From an uncultured Pelagibacteraceae bacterium (GTDB lineage Bacteria > Pseudomonadota > Alphaproteobacteria > Pelagibacterales > Pelagibacteraceae): a DNA stretch of 63,979 bases. Both the position numbers and the translations under genes were made by a program. The stretch lies in contig CACNWU010000001.1 of the NCBI GenBank assembly GCA_902624185.1, forward strand, positions 68,085 to 132,063, in the 5' to 3' direction. The notes beneath the pieces are model-generated. The model saw nothing but the letters and a program-made list of their open reading frames with translations, made no database searches and had not been told where the DNA came from. This document shows, piece by piece, positions 30,663 through 39,458 of the stretch (positions are counted from its first letter, which is position 1; every line of letters starts with the position of its first letter).

Positions 30663-30734
30663 TGTGGAATATATATCATTTTTTATGGGCAGATGAAGTG
30701 GTGATAGGTCACATTATTCAAAATATACACTATA

Positions 30735-30753
30735 ATTGATAACAATTATCAAT
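30735..30753. promoter_or_regulatory. 19-bp palindrome upstream of nuoA, candidate operator
   Basis: ATTGATAA-3 nt-TTATCAAT: two perfect 8-bp arms around a 3-bp spacer, in the 126-bp gap between tRNA-Asp and nuoA. On the minus strand its first half supplies a -35-like TTGATA, followed after 17 nt by a weak -10-like TGTATA, so a bound protein would cover the likely promoter. The GATAAT/ATTATC halves resemble Fur-type boxes, but the regulator is unknown. There is no T-run, so a terminator is less likely. Confidence 0.45.
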
Positions 30754-30788
30754 GGTAAGTTAATTAATTATTGATAAATTTTTAAAAG

Positions 30789-30865
30789 TGGCGGGAGTGA
30801 AGGGACTCGAACCCTCGACCTATCGCGTGACAGGCGATCGCTCTAACCAACTGAGCTACACCCCC
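30789..30865 (-). tRNA. tRNA-Asp (GTC)
   Basis: Folds as a full cloverleaf on the minus strand: 7-bp acceptor stem GGGGGTG/CACTCCC (one G-U pair), D arm TAGCTCAGTTGGTTAGAGC, anticodon stem ATCGC/GCGAT with loop CTGTCAC (anticodon GTC), T arm with GGTTCGAA, discriminator G and encoded CCA. The G discriminator is the usual Asp identity base. Lies 15 bp downstream of tRNA-Val in the same orientation. Confidence 0.96.
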
Positions 30866-30880
30866 ACTATTGATTCATTT

Positions 30881-30956
30881 TGGTGGGCAGTAAAGGACTC
30901 GAACCTTTGACCCCCTCGGTGTAAACGAGATGCTCTACCAACTGAGCTAACCGCCC
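30881..30956 (-). tRNA. tRNA-Val (TAC)
   Basis: Minus-strand cloverleaf: acceptor GGGCGGT pairs with the 3' ACTGCCC, D arm TAGCTCAGTTGGTAGAGC, anticodon loop TTTACAC (anticodon TAC) on a CTCG/CGAG stem, T arm with GGTTCGAGTC, discriminator A and encoded CCA. The promoter at 30973-31000 is placed correctly to drive this gene and the tRNA-Asp behind it. Confidence 0.96.
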
Positions 30957-30972
30957 AAGACCAAAATAGTGA

Positions 30973-31000
30973 TTTATATCTTTTAGTCTAATAACGTCAA
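30973..31000 (-). promoter_or_regulatory. Sigma-70 promoter for tRNA-Val-tRNA-Asp
   Basis: TTGACG (31000-30995), 16-nt spacer, TATAAA (30978-30973) on the minus strand. Start of transcription would fall near 30966, about 10 nt before mature tRNA-Val. The best -35/-10 match in the window. It could also feed the nuo operon, since no clear terminator lies between tRNA-Asp and nuoA. Confidence 0.65.
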
Positions 31001-31033
31001 GAATAATTAGTTGTTATATATTGCAGAAAACAT

Positions 31034-31153
31034 TTAAAAACCACCTCTCCAATTATTTTTGGAGTTAAAATTCTCTTCTTCTGCTTTAGAGGTTGGTCTA
31101 AATAAGTAATAAATAACAAATACTGATATAAATAAAATTAATAATAATTCCAT
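31034..31153 (-). CDS. 39-residue single-helix membrane microprotein (LFRPxSKxE type, copy 1)
   Basis: ATG at 31153, TAA at 31034. A hydrophobic helix at about residues 2-18 (ELLLILFISVFVIYYLF) is followed by RPTSKAEEE and a polar tail with SKNNWRGGF. It starts 14 bp after the lon stop and is probably cotranscribed with lon. It aligns without gaps through residue 33 with a second 39-residue ORF at 52872-52991: LFRP at 17-20, SK at 22-23, E at 25, N at 30, KN at 32-33. The shared motif and identical length support a real gene. Predicted topology: N-out or N-in short anchor with a cytoplasmic basic/acidic tail. Function unknown. Confidence 0.65.
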   Translation of the reverse strand: MELLLILFISVFVIYYLFRPTSKAEEENFNSKNNWRGGF

Positions 31154-31167
31154 AAAATATTAAATTA

Positions 31168-33546
31168 CTACTGAATGCTTGCTTGAGACTTATCATCTTT
31201 TTTAGACATATCAACTTCAACCCATTCAGTCTTTTTTAATTCTTTAGTTAATGCAATTTTTAAAACTTCGTCTGCAAATTCGACTGGTGTTATTTTTATT
31301 TCTTCAGTAATTTTCTTTGGCATATCAACTAAATCTTTTTCATTTTCTTTTGGAATTAAAACTTCCTTAATACCTGCTCTATGAGCAGCTAATAATTTTT
31401 CTTTTAACCCTCCTATAGGCAAAACTTGACCAGTTAATGTTACTTCCCCTGTCATAGCAACATCCTTTCTTACTGGTATATTTGTAATAGAAGACACTAT
31501 AGAAGTAACCATACCTATACCAGCTGACGGACCATCTTTAGGAGTAGCACCCTCTGGAACATGTATATGAAAATCTTTTTTTTCAAATAATGGAGGGATA
31601 ATTCCATATTCTAAACATTTCGATCTGACAAAAGATTTTGCTGCTTTTACTGACTCTTGCATTACATCACCTAATTTACCGGTAATTTGCATTCGTCCTT
31701 TACCAGGCATAGTAACAGTTTCTATCTTTAAAATTTCTCCACCGTATTCAGTCCAGGCTAGCCCAGTTACTATACCTACTCTATTTTCACTTTCTAGTTC
31801 ACCAAATTTATATTTTGGAACTCCTAAAAAATCAGCTAAATTATTCTTATTAATATTGACCTCTTTTTCTTCCCCAGCAACAACTTTTTTAACTACTTTT
31901 CTTGCGACTTTTGATATTTCTCTTTCAAGATTTCTTACACCAGACTCCTTAGTGTAGCTTCTGATTATTTCTTTAATGATATCATCACCTAACTTCATTT
32001 CTTTTTCCTTAACGCCATTATCTTTGATTTGTTTTGGTAGTAAATATTTGTTTGCTATATTTATTTTTTCATCTTCAGTATAACCAGCTAATCTAATAAC
32101 TTCCATTCTATCTAATAATGGAGGAAGTATGTTTAACGTATTTGCTGTGGTTACAAACATTACGTCTGATAGATCATAATCAACTTCTAAATAATGATCG
32201 TTAAAAGATGTATTTTGTTCAGGGTCTAAGGCTTCAAGTAAAGCAGATGAAGGATCTCCTCTATAATCATTACCAATTTTATCTATTTCATCTAATAAGA
32301 TTAGTGGATTTTTAGTGCCAGCTTTTTTCATCATTTGAATTATTTTTCCAGGTAATGATCCTATGTAAGTTCTTCTGTGACCCCTTATTTCAGCCTCGTC
32401 TCTCATCCCACCAACTGACATTCTAACAAATTCTCTATTAGTTGCTTTTGCAATTGATTTCCCTAAAGAAGTTTTACCAACACCTGGTGGTCCAACTAAA
32501 CATAATATTGGTCCTTTAATTTTTGCCATTCTTTTTTGGACAGCTAAAAATTCAATAATTCTTTCCTTAACTTTTTCTAAACCAAAATGATCTTTATCAA
32601 GAATATTTAACGCTTTGGTTAAATCAATATCTACCTCACTTTTTTTATACCACGGAAGTTCCGTCATCCAGTCTAAATAATTTCTTACAACGGTTGCTTC
32701 TGCTGACATTGGACTCATATTTTTAAGCTTTTTGAGTTCTTGTAAACATTTTTTTTCAACCTCTTTTGGCATTTTAGATTTTAAAATAGCCTTGTTTAAG
32801 CTTGTATTCTCATCTTTGCCATCTTCGATTTCGCCTAACTCTTTTTGAATAGCTTTAAGTTGCTCGTTTAAATAATATTCTCTTTGAGTTTTTTCCATTT
32901 GAGTTTTAACTCTTCCTCTAATTCTTTTTTCTACACCAATGATACTTGTCTCGTTTTCCATTATCTTTATTATTGCATTAAGTCTTTTTTTAACGTCTGC
33001 AGTTTCAAAAATTTGTTGCTTTTCAGAAATAGTTGCTGATAGGTGAGAAGCTATATTATCTGCGATTTGAGATGGGTCATTAAGCTGTTTAACTGTATTT
33101 ATTGTTTCATTAGAAATCTTTTTATTTATGGAAGTCAGTTTCTCTAATCTTCTTAATGCAGTAACAGCTAAAGGATACAGATCCTCTGTTTTATCAAGAA
33201 CATCTTGATAATGACTGTAATCACAAGTAATGAATTTTTCGTTATCTTTAAAGTCTAAAATTTTAACCCTTTTTATACCCTCAACTAAAACTTTAACAGT
33301 TCCGTCGGGTAGTTTTAAAAGTTGCAAAATACTACCTTCACAGCCAAAACTAAAAATATCAGTTTTTTTTGGATCGTCTATTTCTGAATTTTTTTGTGTA
33401 ACAAGAATTATCTTTTTATCATTTTTCATTACTTCGTTAAGTGCAGAAATCGATTTATCTCTTCCTACAAAAAGAGGAATAACCATACTTGGAAATACAA
33501 CTATATCTCTGAGAGGTAATAATGGTAAAGACTGTTTTATATCCAT
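31168..33546 (-). CDS. lon: ATP-dependent protease Lon
   Basis: 792 residues (E. coli 784). An N-terminal LON substrate domain starts at [23 protein letters not shown]. The AAA+ domain has Walker [10 protein letters not shown] and Walker [10 protein letters not shown]. The C-terminal protease domain has the catalytic Ser in PKDGPSAGI and the Lys in the [17 protein letters not shown] region. Degrades damaged and regulatory proteins in the cytoplasm. Upstream of it is a heat-shock-type promoter (33554-33581). It lies directly after clpX, in the alphaproteobacterial order tig-clpP-clpX-lon. Confidence 0.98.
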   Translation of the reverse strand: MDIKQSLPLLPLRDIVVFPSMVIPLFVGRDKSISALNEVMKNDKKIILVTQKNSEIDDPKKTDIFSFGCEGSILQLLKLPDGTVKVLVEGIKRVKILDFKDNEKFITCDYSHYQDVLDKTEDLYPLAVTALRRLEKLTSINKKISNETINTVKQLNDPSQIADNIASHLSATISEKQQIFETADVKKRLNAIIKIMENETSIIGVEKRIRGRVKTQMEKTQREYYLNEQLKAIQKELGEIEDGKDENTSLNKAILKSKMPKEVEKKCLQELKKLKNMSPMSAEATVVRNYLDWMTELPWYKKSEVDIDLTKALNILDKDHFGLEKVKERIIEFLAVQKRMAKIKGPILCLVGPPGVGKTSLGKSIAKATNREFVRMSVGGMRDEAEIRGHRRTYIGSLPGKIIQMMKKAGTKNPLILLDEIDKIGNDYRGDPSSALLEALDPEQNTSFNDHYLEVDYDLSDVMFVTTANTLNILPPLLDRMEVIRLAGYTEDEKINIANKYLLPKQIKDNGVKEKEMKLGDDIIKEIIRSYTKESGVRNLEREISKVARKVVKKVVAGEEKEVNINKNNLADFLGVPKYKFGELESENRVGIVTGLAWTEYGGEILKIETVTMPGKGRMQITGKLGDVMQESVKAAKSFVRSKCLEYGIIPPLFEKKDFHIHVPEGATPKDGPSAGIGMVTSIVSSITNIPVRKDVAMTGEVTLTGQVLPIGGLKEKLLAAHRAGIKEVLIPKENEKDLVDMPKKITEEIKITPVEFADEVLKIALTKELKKTEWVEVDMSKKDDKSQASIQ

Positions 33547-33553
33547 GAGTCGA

Positions 33554-33581
33554 ATATGGAGATTAAATTAAATATTGCAAT
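33554..33581 (-). promoter_or_regulatory. Sigma-32-like (heat-shock) promoter of lon
   Basis: On the minus strand, ATTGCAA (33581-33575) and CTCCATAT (33561-33554) are separated by 13 nt. The known sigma-32 consensus is CTTGAAA, 13-14 nt, CCCCATnT, so 5 of 7 and 7 of 8 positions agree. lon is a classic heat-shock gene. The start would lie 5-8 nt downstream, at or within a few bases of the lon ATG at 33546, so the mRNA would be leaderless or nearly so. Confidence 0.5.
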
Positions 33582-33606
33582 AGATTTTTATGATTTATAC
33601 GCGAAA

Positions 33607-34875
33607 TTAAGCCGCTGTTGTTTTTTCTACCTTTGATTTAACCTCATCTTTTGAGTGTACAATAATAGGCTGTGATTGTCCTTTAGCTGCACCAGCATCT
33701 ACGATAACTTCTTTGATATTATCCTTACTAGGAAGTTCATACATAGTTTTCAATAAAATATTTTCTAAAATTGACCTTAATCCTCTTGCTCCTGTTTTCT
33801 TTTTAATTGCTTTTAAAGCTATTTCTTTTAGAGCAATATCTTTAAACGTGAGTTTTGCTCCATCAAGCTTAAAAAGTTCTTGGTATTGTTTTATCAAAGA
33901 GTTTTTTGGTTCCTCTAAAATTTTAATTAAAGATTTTTCATCTAAATCTTCTAGTGTTGCTATCATTGGAAGTCTTCCAATAAACTCTGGAATCAAACCA
34001 TATTTTAGTAAATCTTCTGGTTCTAGATTTTTCATCCATTCACCTGTTTTTTTATTTTGAGTATTTTTAACATCAGCTCCAAAACCAATTGATGTACCTT
34101 TATCTCTCTGAGAAATAATTTTATCTAAACCTGCAAAGGCACCTCCACAAATAAATAATATATTTGTTGTATCAACTTGAAGAAATTCTTGCTGCGGATG
34201 TTTTCTTCCTCCTTGTGGGGGAACGCTCGCTATAGTCCCTTCCATTATTTTTAATAACGCCTGTTGAACTCCCTCACCAGAAACATCTCTTGTTATAGAT
34301 GGATTTTCTGATTTTCGACTAATTTTATCTACTTCATCAATATAGACTATACCTCTTTGCGCTTTCTCAACGTTATAATCAGCCGCTTGTAAAAGTTTTA
34401 AAATTATGTTTTCGACATCTTCTCCAACATATCCTGCTTCAGTCAAAGTAGTTGCATCAGCCATTGTAAAAGGTACATCAAGTATTCGTGCTAAAGTTTG
34501 AGCTAATAAAGTTTTTCCACAACCAGTTGGTCCAACTAAAAGAATATTTGATTTTGACAGTTCAACATTTTTACTTGTTTTATTTTCATAATTTAATCTC
34601 TTGTAATGATTATGGACTGCAACTGATAAAACTTTTTTTGCATGAGATTGGCCTATTACATAATCGTCTAAAACAGTGCAAATTTCTTTTGGCGATGGAA
34701 GACCATCTTGGTGTTTAACAAAAGTATCCTTGCTTTCCTCTTTAATAATATCCATACACAGTTCTACACATTCGTCACAAATAAAAACTGTAGGACCAGC
34801 TATAAGCTTTCTAACTTCATGCTGGCTTTTACCGCAGAATGAACAATAAAGAATATTTTTATTATTTGTATTCAT
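33607..34875 (-). CDS. clpX: ATP-dependent Clp protease ATP-binding subunit ClpX
   Basis: 422 residues. The N-terminal zinc-binding domain has cysteines 11, 14, 33 and 36. The AAA+ core has Walker A GPTGCGKT at 115-122, Walker [11 protein letters not shown], the pore-loop GYVGEDVE, and the RGLRSILE sensor-2 region. Unfolds substrates and feeds ClpP. 88 bp downstream of clpP, with a possible extra promoter in the gap containing TATAAT. Confidence 0.98.
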   Translation of the reverse strand: MNTNNKNILYCSFCGKSQHEVRKLIAGPTVFICDECVELCMDIIKEESKDTFVKHQDGLPSPKEICTVLDDYVIGQSHAKKVLSVAVHNHYKRLNYENKTSKNVELSKSNILLVGPTGCGKTLLAQTLARILDVPFTMADATTLTEAGYVGEDVENIILKLLQAADYNVEKAQRGIVYIDEVDKISRKSENPSITRDVSGEGVQQALLKIMEGTIASVPPQGGRKHPQQEFLQVDTTNILFICGGAFAGLDKIISQRDKGTSIGFGADVKNTQNKKTGEWMKNLEPEDLLKYGLIPEFIGRLPMIATLEDLDEKSLIKILEEPKNSLIKQYQELFKLDGAKLTFKDIALKEIALKAIKKKTGARGLRSILENILLKTMYELPSKDNIKEVIVDAGAAKGQSQPIIVHSKDEVKSKVEKTTAA

Positions 34876-34964
34876 AAATTTTTAAACGAATCAATTTCAT
34901 TACTTTATTATAAATGACTCATACTAATCAAGTTTCGAATATCTAAACTTCAATATATGGTGTC

Positions 34965-35576
34965 TTATGATCTTTTTTCTACTACTTCATCTATCAAACC
35001 AAAAGACTTAGCAGTATCAGCTGTCATGAAATTATCTCTTTCCAAAGCAGATTTTATTTCCTCGACTGACTTACCTGTGTGCTTGGAATATATTTCATTA
35101 AGTCTTTTTTTAAGAGACAAAACTTCCTTTGCATGTATCTCAATATCTGTTGCTTGACCTTGAAACCCAGCTGAGGGTTGATGAACCATTATTCTTGAAT
35201 TAGGTAAAGAAAACCTTTTTCCTTTAGTTCCTGCTGCTAGTAAAAAAGATCCCATCGATGCAGCTTGTCCAATACATAAAGTTGAAATATCTGGTTTGAT
35301 GTATTGCATAGTATCATAAATTCCCAAACCTGCAGTAACAAGACCTCCTGGACTATTAATATAAAAATAAATTTCTTTTTTGGGATCTTCAGCCTCTAAA
35401 AATAATAATTGTGCCGTAACTAAGGATGCTACGTTATCGTTGATCTGACCTGTTAAAAAAATAATTCTTTCTTTTAATAATCGTGAATAAATATCGTAAG
35501 CTCGCTCACCTTTGCTGGATTGTTCAACGACCATTGGAATAAGATTACTCATCTGTTCTGACATTTTATTTATCAT
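34965..35576 (-). CDS. clpP: ATP-dependent Clp protease proteolytic subunit ClpP
   Basis: 203 residues. Catalytic triad Ser107 (GQAASMGS), His132 ([10 protein letters not shown]) and Asp181. Family segments [25 protein letters not shown] and [23 protein letters not shown] are present. A shorter start, Met5 ([10 protein letters not shown]), is possible; either leaves a short propeptide before the mature N-terminus. Forms the double heptameric ring that works with ClpX. 32 bp after tig. Confidence 0.98.
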   Translation of the reverse strand: MINKMSEQMSNLIPMVVEQSSKGERAYDIYSRLLKERIIFLTGQINDNVASLVTAQLLFLEAEDPKKEIYFYINSPGGLVTAGLGIYDTMQYIKPDISTLCIGQAASMGSFLLAAGTKGKRFSLPNSRIMVHQPSAGFQGQATDIEIHAKEVLSLKKRLNEIYSKHTGKSVEEIKSALERDNFMTADTAKSFGLIDEVVEKRS

Positions 35577-35608
35577 AAATCGATTCGTATTATTTATACA
35601 ACTTGAGA

Positions 35609-37039
35609 TTACTTTTTGCTAACTTTTTTTGTTTTTTTTGGAGAGTTTTTAATTTTAGCTTTTTTAGGAGGTGATTTTTTAGCCTCGGCCTTTTTTACTG
35701 GGATTTTCTTCTCTTTATTTGAATCTTTACTGATAGTTTTATTATTTTGTTCCTGAGATTCCTTTAAAATTTTTTCAGCTTCAGTTTTTGAAATTTCTTT
35801 CTTATTTGATTTAGCTTTTTCCTTTATTAGATTAATAATTTTATCTTCATAAACAGTTCCTCTTAAACTTGCAACAGCAGAAGGATTTTTTTGATAAAAA
35901 TCCATAACCATTTTTTCTTGACCAGGCATCATTCTTATCTGTTTTTGCACCTCCATCTGTAATTCCTGTTCTGTAACCTTAATCTTATTTTGATCTCCAA
36001 ACTCATTTAAAATTAAACCAACTTTAATTCTTTTTTTTGCAATTTCTTCAAAGTTTTTTTTACTATTCTTAGCATCTTCTTCATTCATACCCTGTGAGAG
36101 GATTTTTACTTCCTCTTCAATTAAATTTTCTGGAATTTCACTGACTTTAAATTTCTCAATTTCCCTCAATATCTGATTTTTAGAAAGTCGATCCAAAGAA
36201 TTTTTGTATTCATCATTAATTTGTTTTGATATTAATGACTTAAGGTCATTTAAATCTTTTGCTCCTAAATTTTTTGCAAATTCATCGTTAATTTTTACTT
36301 CTTCTGGATTTTTAATTGTTAAAATTTCACATACAAATTTTGCTTTTTTATTAACTAAATCTTTTTCAGGAAAATTTTCTGGAAGTACAGCTTCAACTGT
36401 TTTCTTGTCTCCCTTTTTAACTCCTACTAGTTGATTATCAAAACCTTTGAGAAATAAGTCTTTCCCCAGAGTAAGCTGGGTATTCTTACCTTCGTTTCCT
36501 TTAAATGTTTTTTCATCTACAGTTGCAGTATAATTAAAAATTACTAAGTCACCTAATTTTGCTTTTGTCTCATTTTTTGCTTCTTTAAAATTAGGTTGAT
36601 TTTTAGCAATATCACTTATTCTTTTATCAGCTTCCTTAGGATCTATTTTTACTGTGTACTCATCAAACTTAATATTTTCAATTGATTTGACTTCAACCTT
36701 TGGTAACTCGGTTACAGATATTATATATTCTAAATCTTTATCTTCTCCATAAGTTTTCAAATCAAGCTTTGGTTGTCCAGCTGGTTTAATTTTATTTTCT
36801 TCTAGAGCTTTTGTTGAGGTATCTTTTAGCACTTTATCCAAAACCTCACTAAAAACAGCTTTACCAAATTGTCTTCTTAAAATCTCTTTGGGTACTTTTC
36901 CTGGCCTAAACCCTTTAAGATTAACGGAACTTTTAATTTCCTCGTATTTTTCATCCATATAAGAATTCATTGTCTTTTTATCGACAAAAACTTTTACATC
37001 TTTATTTAGACCTTTTTTATTTTCTACAGTTACTTTCAT
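35609..37039 (-). CDS. tig: Trigger factor
   Basis: 476 residues from the ATG at 37039 ([15 protein letters not shown]). The longer open frame would begin inside tRNA-Leu and is rejected. The N-terminal ribosome-binding domain has the [16 protein letters not shown] signature (usual GFRxGKxP). The PPIase domain has [25 protein letters not shown] and [18 protein letters not shown] helical arm domain follows. The last 50 or so residues are a Lys/Ser/Pro-rich tail not found in E. coli (432 residues). Ribosome-bound chaperone for nascent chains. tRNA-Leu ends 12 bp upstream. Confidence 0.95.
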   Translation of the reverse strand: MKVTVENKKGLNKDVKVFVDKKTMNSYMDEKYEEIKSSVNLKGFRPGKVPKEILRRQFGKAVFSEVLDKVLKDTSTKALEENKIKPAGQPKLDLKTYGEDKDLEYIISVTELPKVEVKSIENIKFDEYTVKIDPKEADKRISDIAKNQPNFKEAKNETKAKLGDLVIFNYTATVDEKTFKGNEGKNTQLTLGKDLFLKGFDNQLVGVKKGDKKTVEAVLPENFPEKDLVNKKAKFVCEILTIKNPEEVKINDEFAKNLGAKDLNDLKSLISKQINDEYKNSLDRLSKNQILREIEKFKVSEIPENLIEEEVKILSQGMNEEDAKNSKKNFEEIAKKRIKVGLILNEFGDQNKIKVTEQELQMEVQKQIRMMPGQEKMVMDFYQKNPSAVASLRGTVYEDKIINLIKEKAKSNKKEISKTEAEKILKESQEQNNKTISKDSNKEKKIPVKKAEAKKSPPKKAKIKNSPKKTKKVSKK

Positions 37040-37051
37040 AAATATTTTGTG

Positions 37052-37136
37052 TGGTAGGGCGAAAAGGACTCGAACCTTCACAGATTGCTCTATTGGTTCC
37101 TAAGACCAACGCGTCTACCAATTCCGCCATCGCCCC
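37052..37136 (-). tRNA. tRNA-Leu (TAG)
   Basis: 85 nt on the minus strand with a long variable arm, as expected for Leu. Acceptor GGGGCGA/TCGCCCT, D loop GAATTGGTAGACGC, anticodon stem TTGGT/ACCAA with loop CTTAGGA (anticodon TAG), T arm GGTTCGAGTC, discriminator A, encoded CCA. It lies 12 bp upstream of tig and shares its orientation, so tRNA and tig are likely made from one transcript and separated by tRNA processing. Confidence 0.96.
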
Positions 37137-37150
37137 ACAAATTTAGGGAT

Positions 37151-37178
37151 TTTATATATTATTGAAACTATTTGTCCA
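37151..37178 (-). promoter_or_regulatory. Sigma-70 promoter for tRNA-Leu-tig
   Basis: TGGACA (37178-37173), 16-nt spacer, TATAAA (37156-37151) on the minus strand; transcription would start near 37144, about 8 nt before the tRNA. It sits in the divergent gap between tRNA-Leu and the DUF1289 gene. It would drive tig and perhaps clpP-clpX. Confidence 0.55.
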
Positions 37179-37231
37179 ACGACATTTGTTGAAAAATCAT
37201 TTATTTTTCCTTAAAAATCTAAAGGTTTAAA

Positions 37232-37483
37232 ATGATTATTTCGCCTTGTATTAGTATTTGTAAAACAGATCCTAAAACTGGATATTGTTACGGATGTGGC
37301 AGAACTATAGAAGAAAGAAAAACTTGGAAACTTATTGAGACAACTGATGAGTGGAAAAAAGAAAATATAATTGAAATTAAAAAAAGACTTACGGGTTGGC
37401 AATTAGATAGTTTTCAAGAATCGTATACATATAAATTAAAAAATGGTATTTCTCTTTATAAAAAAAAATTAAAAAATGAGTAA
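37232..37483 (+). CDS. DUF1289 domain protein
   Basis: 83 residues. The N-terminal cysteine motif CISICKTDPKTGYCYGCGRTIEE (Cys at about 6, 10, 19 and 22) followed by W(K)-rich helices matches the DUF1289 family of small proteobacterial proteins, probably metal-binding. Function not established. Divergent from tRNA-Leu-tig; a weak AAAGG precedes the ATG. Overlaps the next small ORF by 8 bp, which suggests translational coupling. Confidence 0.85.
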   Translation: MIISPCISICKTDPKTGYCYGCGRTIEERKTWKLIETTDEWKKENIIEIKKRLTGWQLDSFQESYTYKLKNGISLYKKKLKNE

Positions 37484-37649
37484 TAGTTCAAAAATAATAA
37501 TTGTTTATATTATTGGTCTAATTTTTGGAGCTTTAGGTCTAGATCTATGGGATGCGAAGACCAGTGTTTTAAAAGGACTTTTAGGTCTTGGTTGGACAGC
37601 TTTACTTTTGATTGGTTTGTTTTTTGCAGAAAAAAATGAAAAAGAATAA
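37476..37649 (+). CDS. Small membrane protein, 57 residues
   Basis: ATG at 37476, TAA at 37647-37649. Two predicted helices, about residues 6-22 (IIIVYIIGLIFGALGL) and 34-51 (GLLGLGWTALLLIGLFF), with DLWDAKTS between and a charged EKNEKE tail. It overlaps the preceding DUF1289 gene by 8 bp and the following gene by 14 bp, so the three reading frames form a chained unit. Not recognised as a named family. Confidence 0.6.
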   Translation: MSNSSKIIIVYIIGLIFGALGLDLWDAKTSVLKGLLGLGWTALLLIGLFFAEKNEKE

Positions 37650-38067
37650 TTTTTTCATATTTTTTATTTTCTTAACTCTATTTTTTATTCAATCTAAAAA
37701 TACGTATTCTGAGGTTATAATTATGAGTACTTGCGACGGCAAACAGGACGAATTTTTAAAAAATGAGTATATTTTAAACCTCAATGAATTAATAATGACA
37801 AGAAATTATGTCTACAAAGAAAAAGCTTATCAAAAGTATAAAATTACAGATTTGAGTGTTAAAAAATCCAATACATACGTAAGAAATATCTATGAAGAGG
37901 ATGGTAAAATTTTTACACATAAACATGGTTATCCACAATTTTATACTCAAATTGTATTTGAAAAAGGAAAACCAGAAATTTTTATGATGACTGTTTTAAA
38001 CGATGAAAAAGGTTTATCGAAAATTTCAACATGTAAAAAAATTGAAAAATTTGATAATGAAAGTTAA
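37636..38067 (+). CDS. Exported hypothetical protein, 143 residues
   Basis: A TTG start at 37612 is possible, but the ATG at 37636 (MKKNNFFIFFIFL) gives a normal signal peptide ending near residue 27 (NTYSE), so it is preferred. The mature part of about 115 residues holds two cysteines (TCDG and TCKK) that could form a disulfide, and a lysine-rich sequence with YVRNIYEEDG. Periplasmic or lipid-free exported protein. Not recognised as a family. Its stop overlaps the stop of the convergent 41-residue gene. Confidence 0.7.
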   Translation: MKKNNFFIFFIFLTLFFIQSKNTYSEVIIMSTCDGKQDEFLKNEYILNLNELIMTRNYVYKEKAYQKYKITDLSVKKSNTYVRNIYEEDGKIFTHKHGYPQFYTQIVFEKGKPEIFMMTVLNDEKGLSKISTCKKIEKFDNES

Positions 38068-38189
38068 TTTTTCTTTTTATTTTTAGAAGATCTATTTTTT
38101 TTTGAATTAAATTTATTATTAGTGATGTTGCTTCTGTGTTTTGCATAAGCTTGTTTTTGTGCCTGTTTCATAGCTCTCTTTGATGACAT
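38064..38189 (-). CDS. Very basic small protein, 41 residues
   Basis: ATG at 38189 (MSSKRAMKQAQKQAYAKHR...), TAA at 38064. About one third of the residues are Lys or Arg, with Asn/Ser filling the rest. No cysteine and no membrane segment. This composition suggests RNA or ribosome binding, though nothing in sequence proves that. It lies 8 bp downstream of the histidine phosphatase gene on the same strand, and overlaps the stop of the convergent exported protein by 4 bp. Confidence 0.5.
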   Translation of the reverse strand: MSSKRAMKQAQKQAYAKHRSNITNNKFNSKKNRSSKNKKKN

Positions 38190-38196
38190 AATACCT

Positions 38197-38754
38197 TTAA
38201 TAATCTATTTTTATACTTCCTATTTTACTAAAACTTTTATCAGCAATTACAATTTCTCCAGATGCTGGAGGATAATCCAAAACCTCAGAAATTACTACAT
38301 AATGAGTCACTAATATTAGGTTTTTTTTACTTTGAAAGTTTTTAATATATCTTTTTAGATCTTTTATTTGTTTATTTTTATTTTTTGAAAATTTTGAACT
38401 ATAAAAAGAATTTAAAAAAACCTTCGTTTTAAAATTTTTAAAAGATAAATAAGCTGTTTCTTTACATCTGCACCACTCACTTGAAAGGACTTCCTCAATT
38501 TTAATTTGATTTTTTTCAAAAAATTTACCAATTTTTTTCGCCTGAATTATTCCTTCTTTGTTTAAATTTCTTTGTGTTGAACAATCGTTTAAATTGAAAT
38601 TATCAGGATCTCCACTTCCAGGTGCATATGCATGTCTAATAAATATTATTTTTCCACCATCATTAAGTTTATTTATTAAATTTTGGTTTAAATCTGCTTT
38701 AATAGATGTTGTTAAAGATATAAATATTAGTAATAAAAATTTTAAAAATTTCAT
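38197..38754 (-). CDS. Histidine phosphatase family protein, exported
   Basis: 185 residues with a signal peptide (MKFLKFLLLIFISLTTSIKA). The RHA motif IIFIRHAYAPGSGDPDN, an Arg-containing SSEWCRCKETA and the second catalytic His in LILVTHYVVISEV define the phosphoglycerate-mutase-like phosphatase fold. Periplasmic, substrate unknown; the sequence GDPDNF after RHA is typical of small secreted members. It diverges from the UDG gene with only 2 bp between the two start codons. Confidence 0.88.
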   Translation of the reverse strand: MKFLKFLLLIFISLTTSIKADLNQNLINKLNDGGKIIFIRHAYAPGSGDPDNFNLNDCSTQRNLNKEGIIQAKKIGKFFEKNQIKIEEVLSSEWCRCKETAYLSFKNFKTKVFLNSFYSSKFSKNKNKQIKDLKRYIKNFQSKKNLILVTHYVVISEVLDYPPASGEIVIADKSFSKIGSIKIDY

Positions 38755-38756
38755 TA

Positions 38757-39437
38757 ATGGATATTAAATTAAATAGCCTGGATAAGACAATAGTAAGCTG
38801 TAAAAAATGCCCACGTCTAGTTAAATTTATACATAAAGTTAGTTCTAACAAAAGAAAACAAAGTATGGATGAAGTTTATTGGGCCAAACCTGTCCCAGGT
38901 TTTGGAAATCTAAAATCAAAATTAGCAATAATCGGTTTAGCTCCTGCAGCACATGGTGGTACAAGGACAGGTAGGGCTTTCACTGGTGACAAATCAGGAG
39001 ACTTTTTATTTAAATGTTTGTTTGAAGCTGGAATAGCAAACAAACCCTATTCCAAAAATATAAATGATAATCTTAAATTAAAATCAACCTATATCACAAA
39101 TATTCTCAAATGCGTCCCCCCTGAGGATAAACCACTAAGTAATGAATTGTTAAATTGTTCAAAATTTTTTGACAAAGAAATTTTATCTTTAAAAAGATTA
39201 AAAGTAATTTTAACACTTGGTAAGGTTGCATTTGATAATTATGTTAAACTCTACAAAAAAAAATATAATATTAATGGTAAATTTATATTTAGACATGGTA
39301 AAATGTATCTTTTACCAGATAATAAGATATTAATTGCCAGTTACCATCCCAGTCCAAGAAATGTTAATACAAAAATAATTTCTCATCAAATGATGATTAA
39401 TTTATTAAATAAGGTAAAAAAAATTGCTAAAATATAA
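38757..39437 (+). CDS. Uracil-DNA glycosylase, family 5 (UdgB-like), Fe-S type
   Basis: 226 residues. N-terminal CKKCPRL (Cys15, Cys18) and the later KCVPPEDKP...NC give four candidate 4Fe-4S ligands. The motif VPGFGNLKSKLAIIGLAPAAHGGTRTGRAFTGDKSG is that of family 5, and ASYHPSPRNVNT closes the active site. It removes deaminated bases from DNA. Start is 2 bp from the start of the divergent phosphatase gene, so its promoter must lie inside that gene. Confidence 0.85.
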   Translation: MDIKLNSLDKTIVSCKKCPRLVKFIHKVSSNKRKQSMDEVYWAKPVPGFGNLKSKLAIIGLAPAAHGGTRTGRAFTGDKSGDFLFKCLFEAGIANKPYSKNINDNLKLKSTYITNILKCVPPEDKPLSNELLNCSKFFDKEILSLKRLKVILTLGKVAFDNYVKLYKKKYNINGKFIFRHGKMYLLPDNKILIASYHPSPRNVNTKIISHQMMINLLNKVKKIAKI

Positions 39438-39458
39438 TTCTTGTAGTATCAAAAAAAC

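Noticed and set aside
37040-37081. Fourteen-codon N-terminal extension of trigger factor
   Set aside because: It begins inside the tRNA-Leu gene and spells no family sequence; the ATG at 37039 gives the normal trigger factor N-terminus.
37612-37635. TTG start for the 143-residue exported protein
   Set aside because: It would add residues that spoil the signal peptide; the ATG at 37636 gives a standard one.
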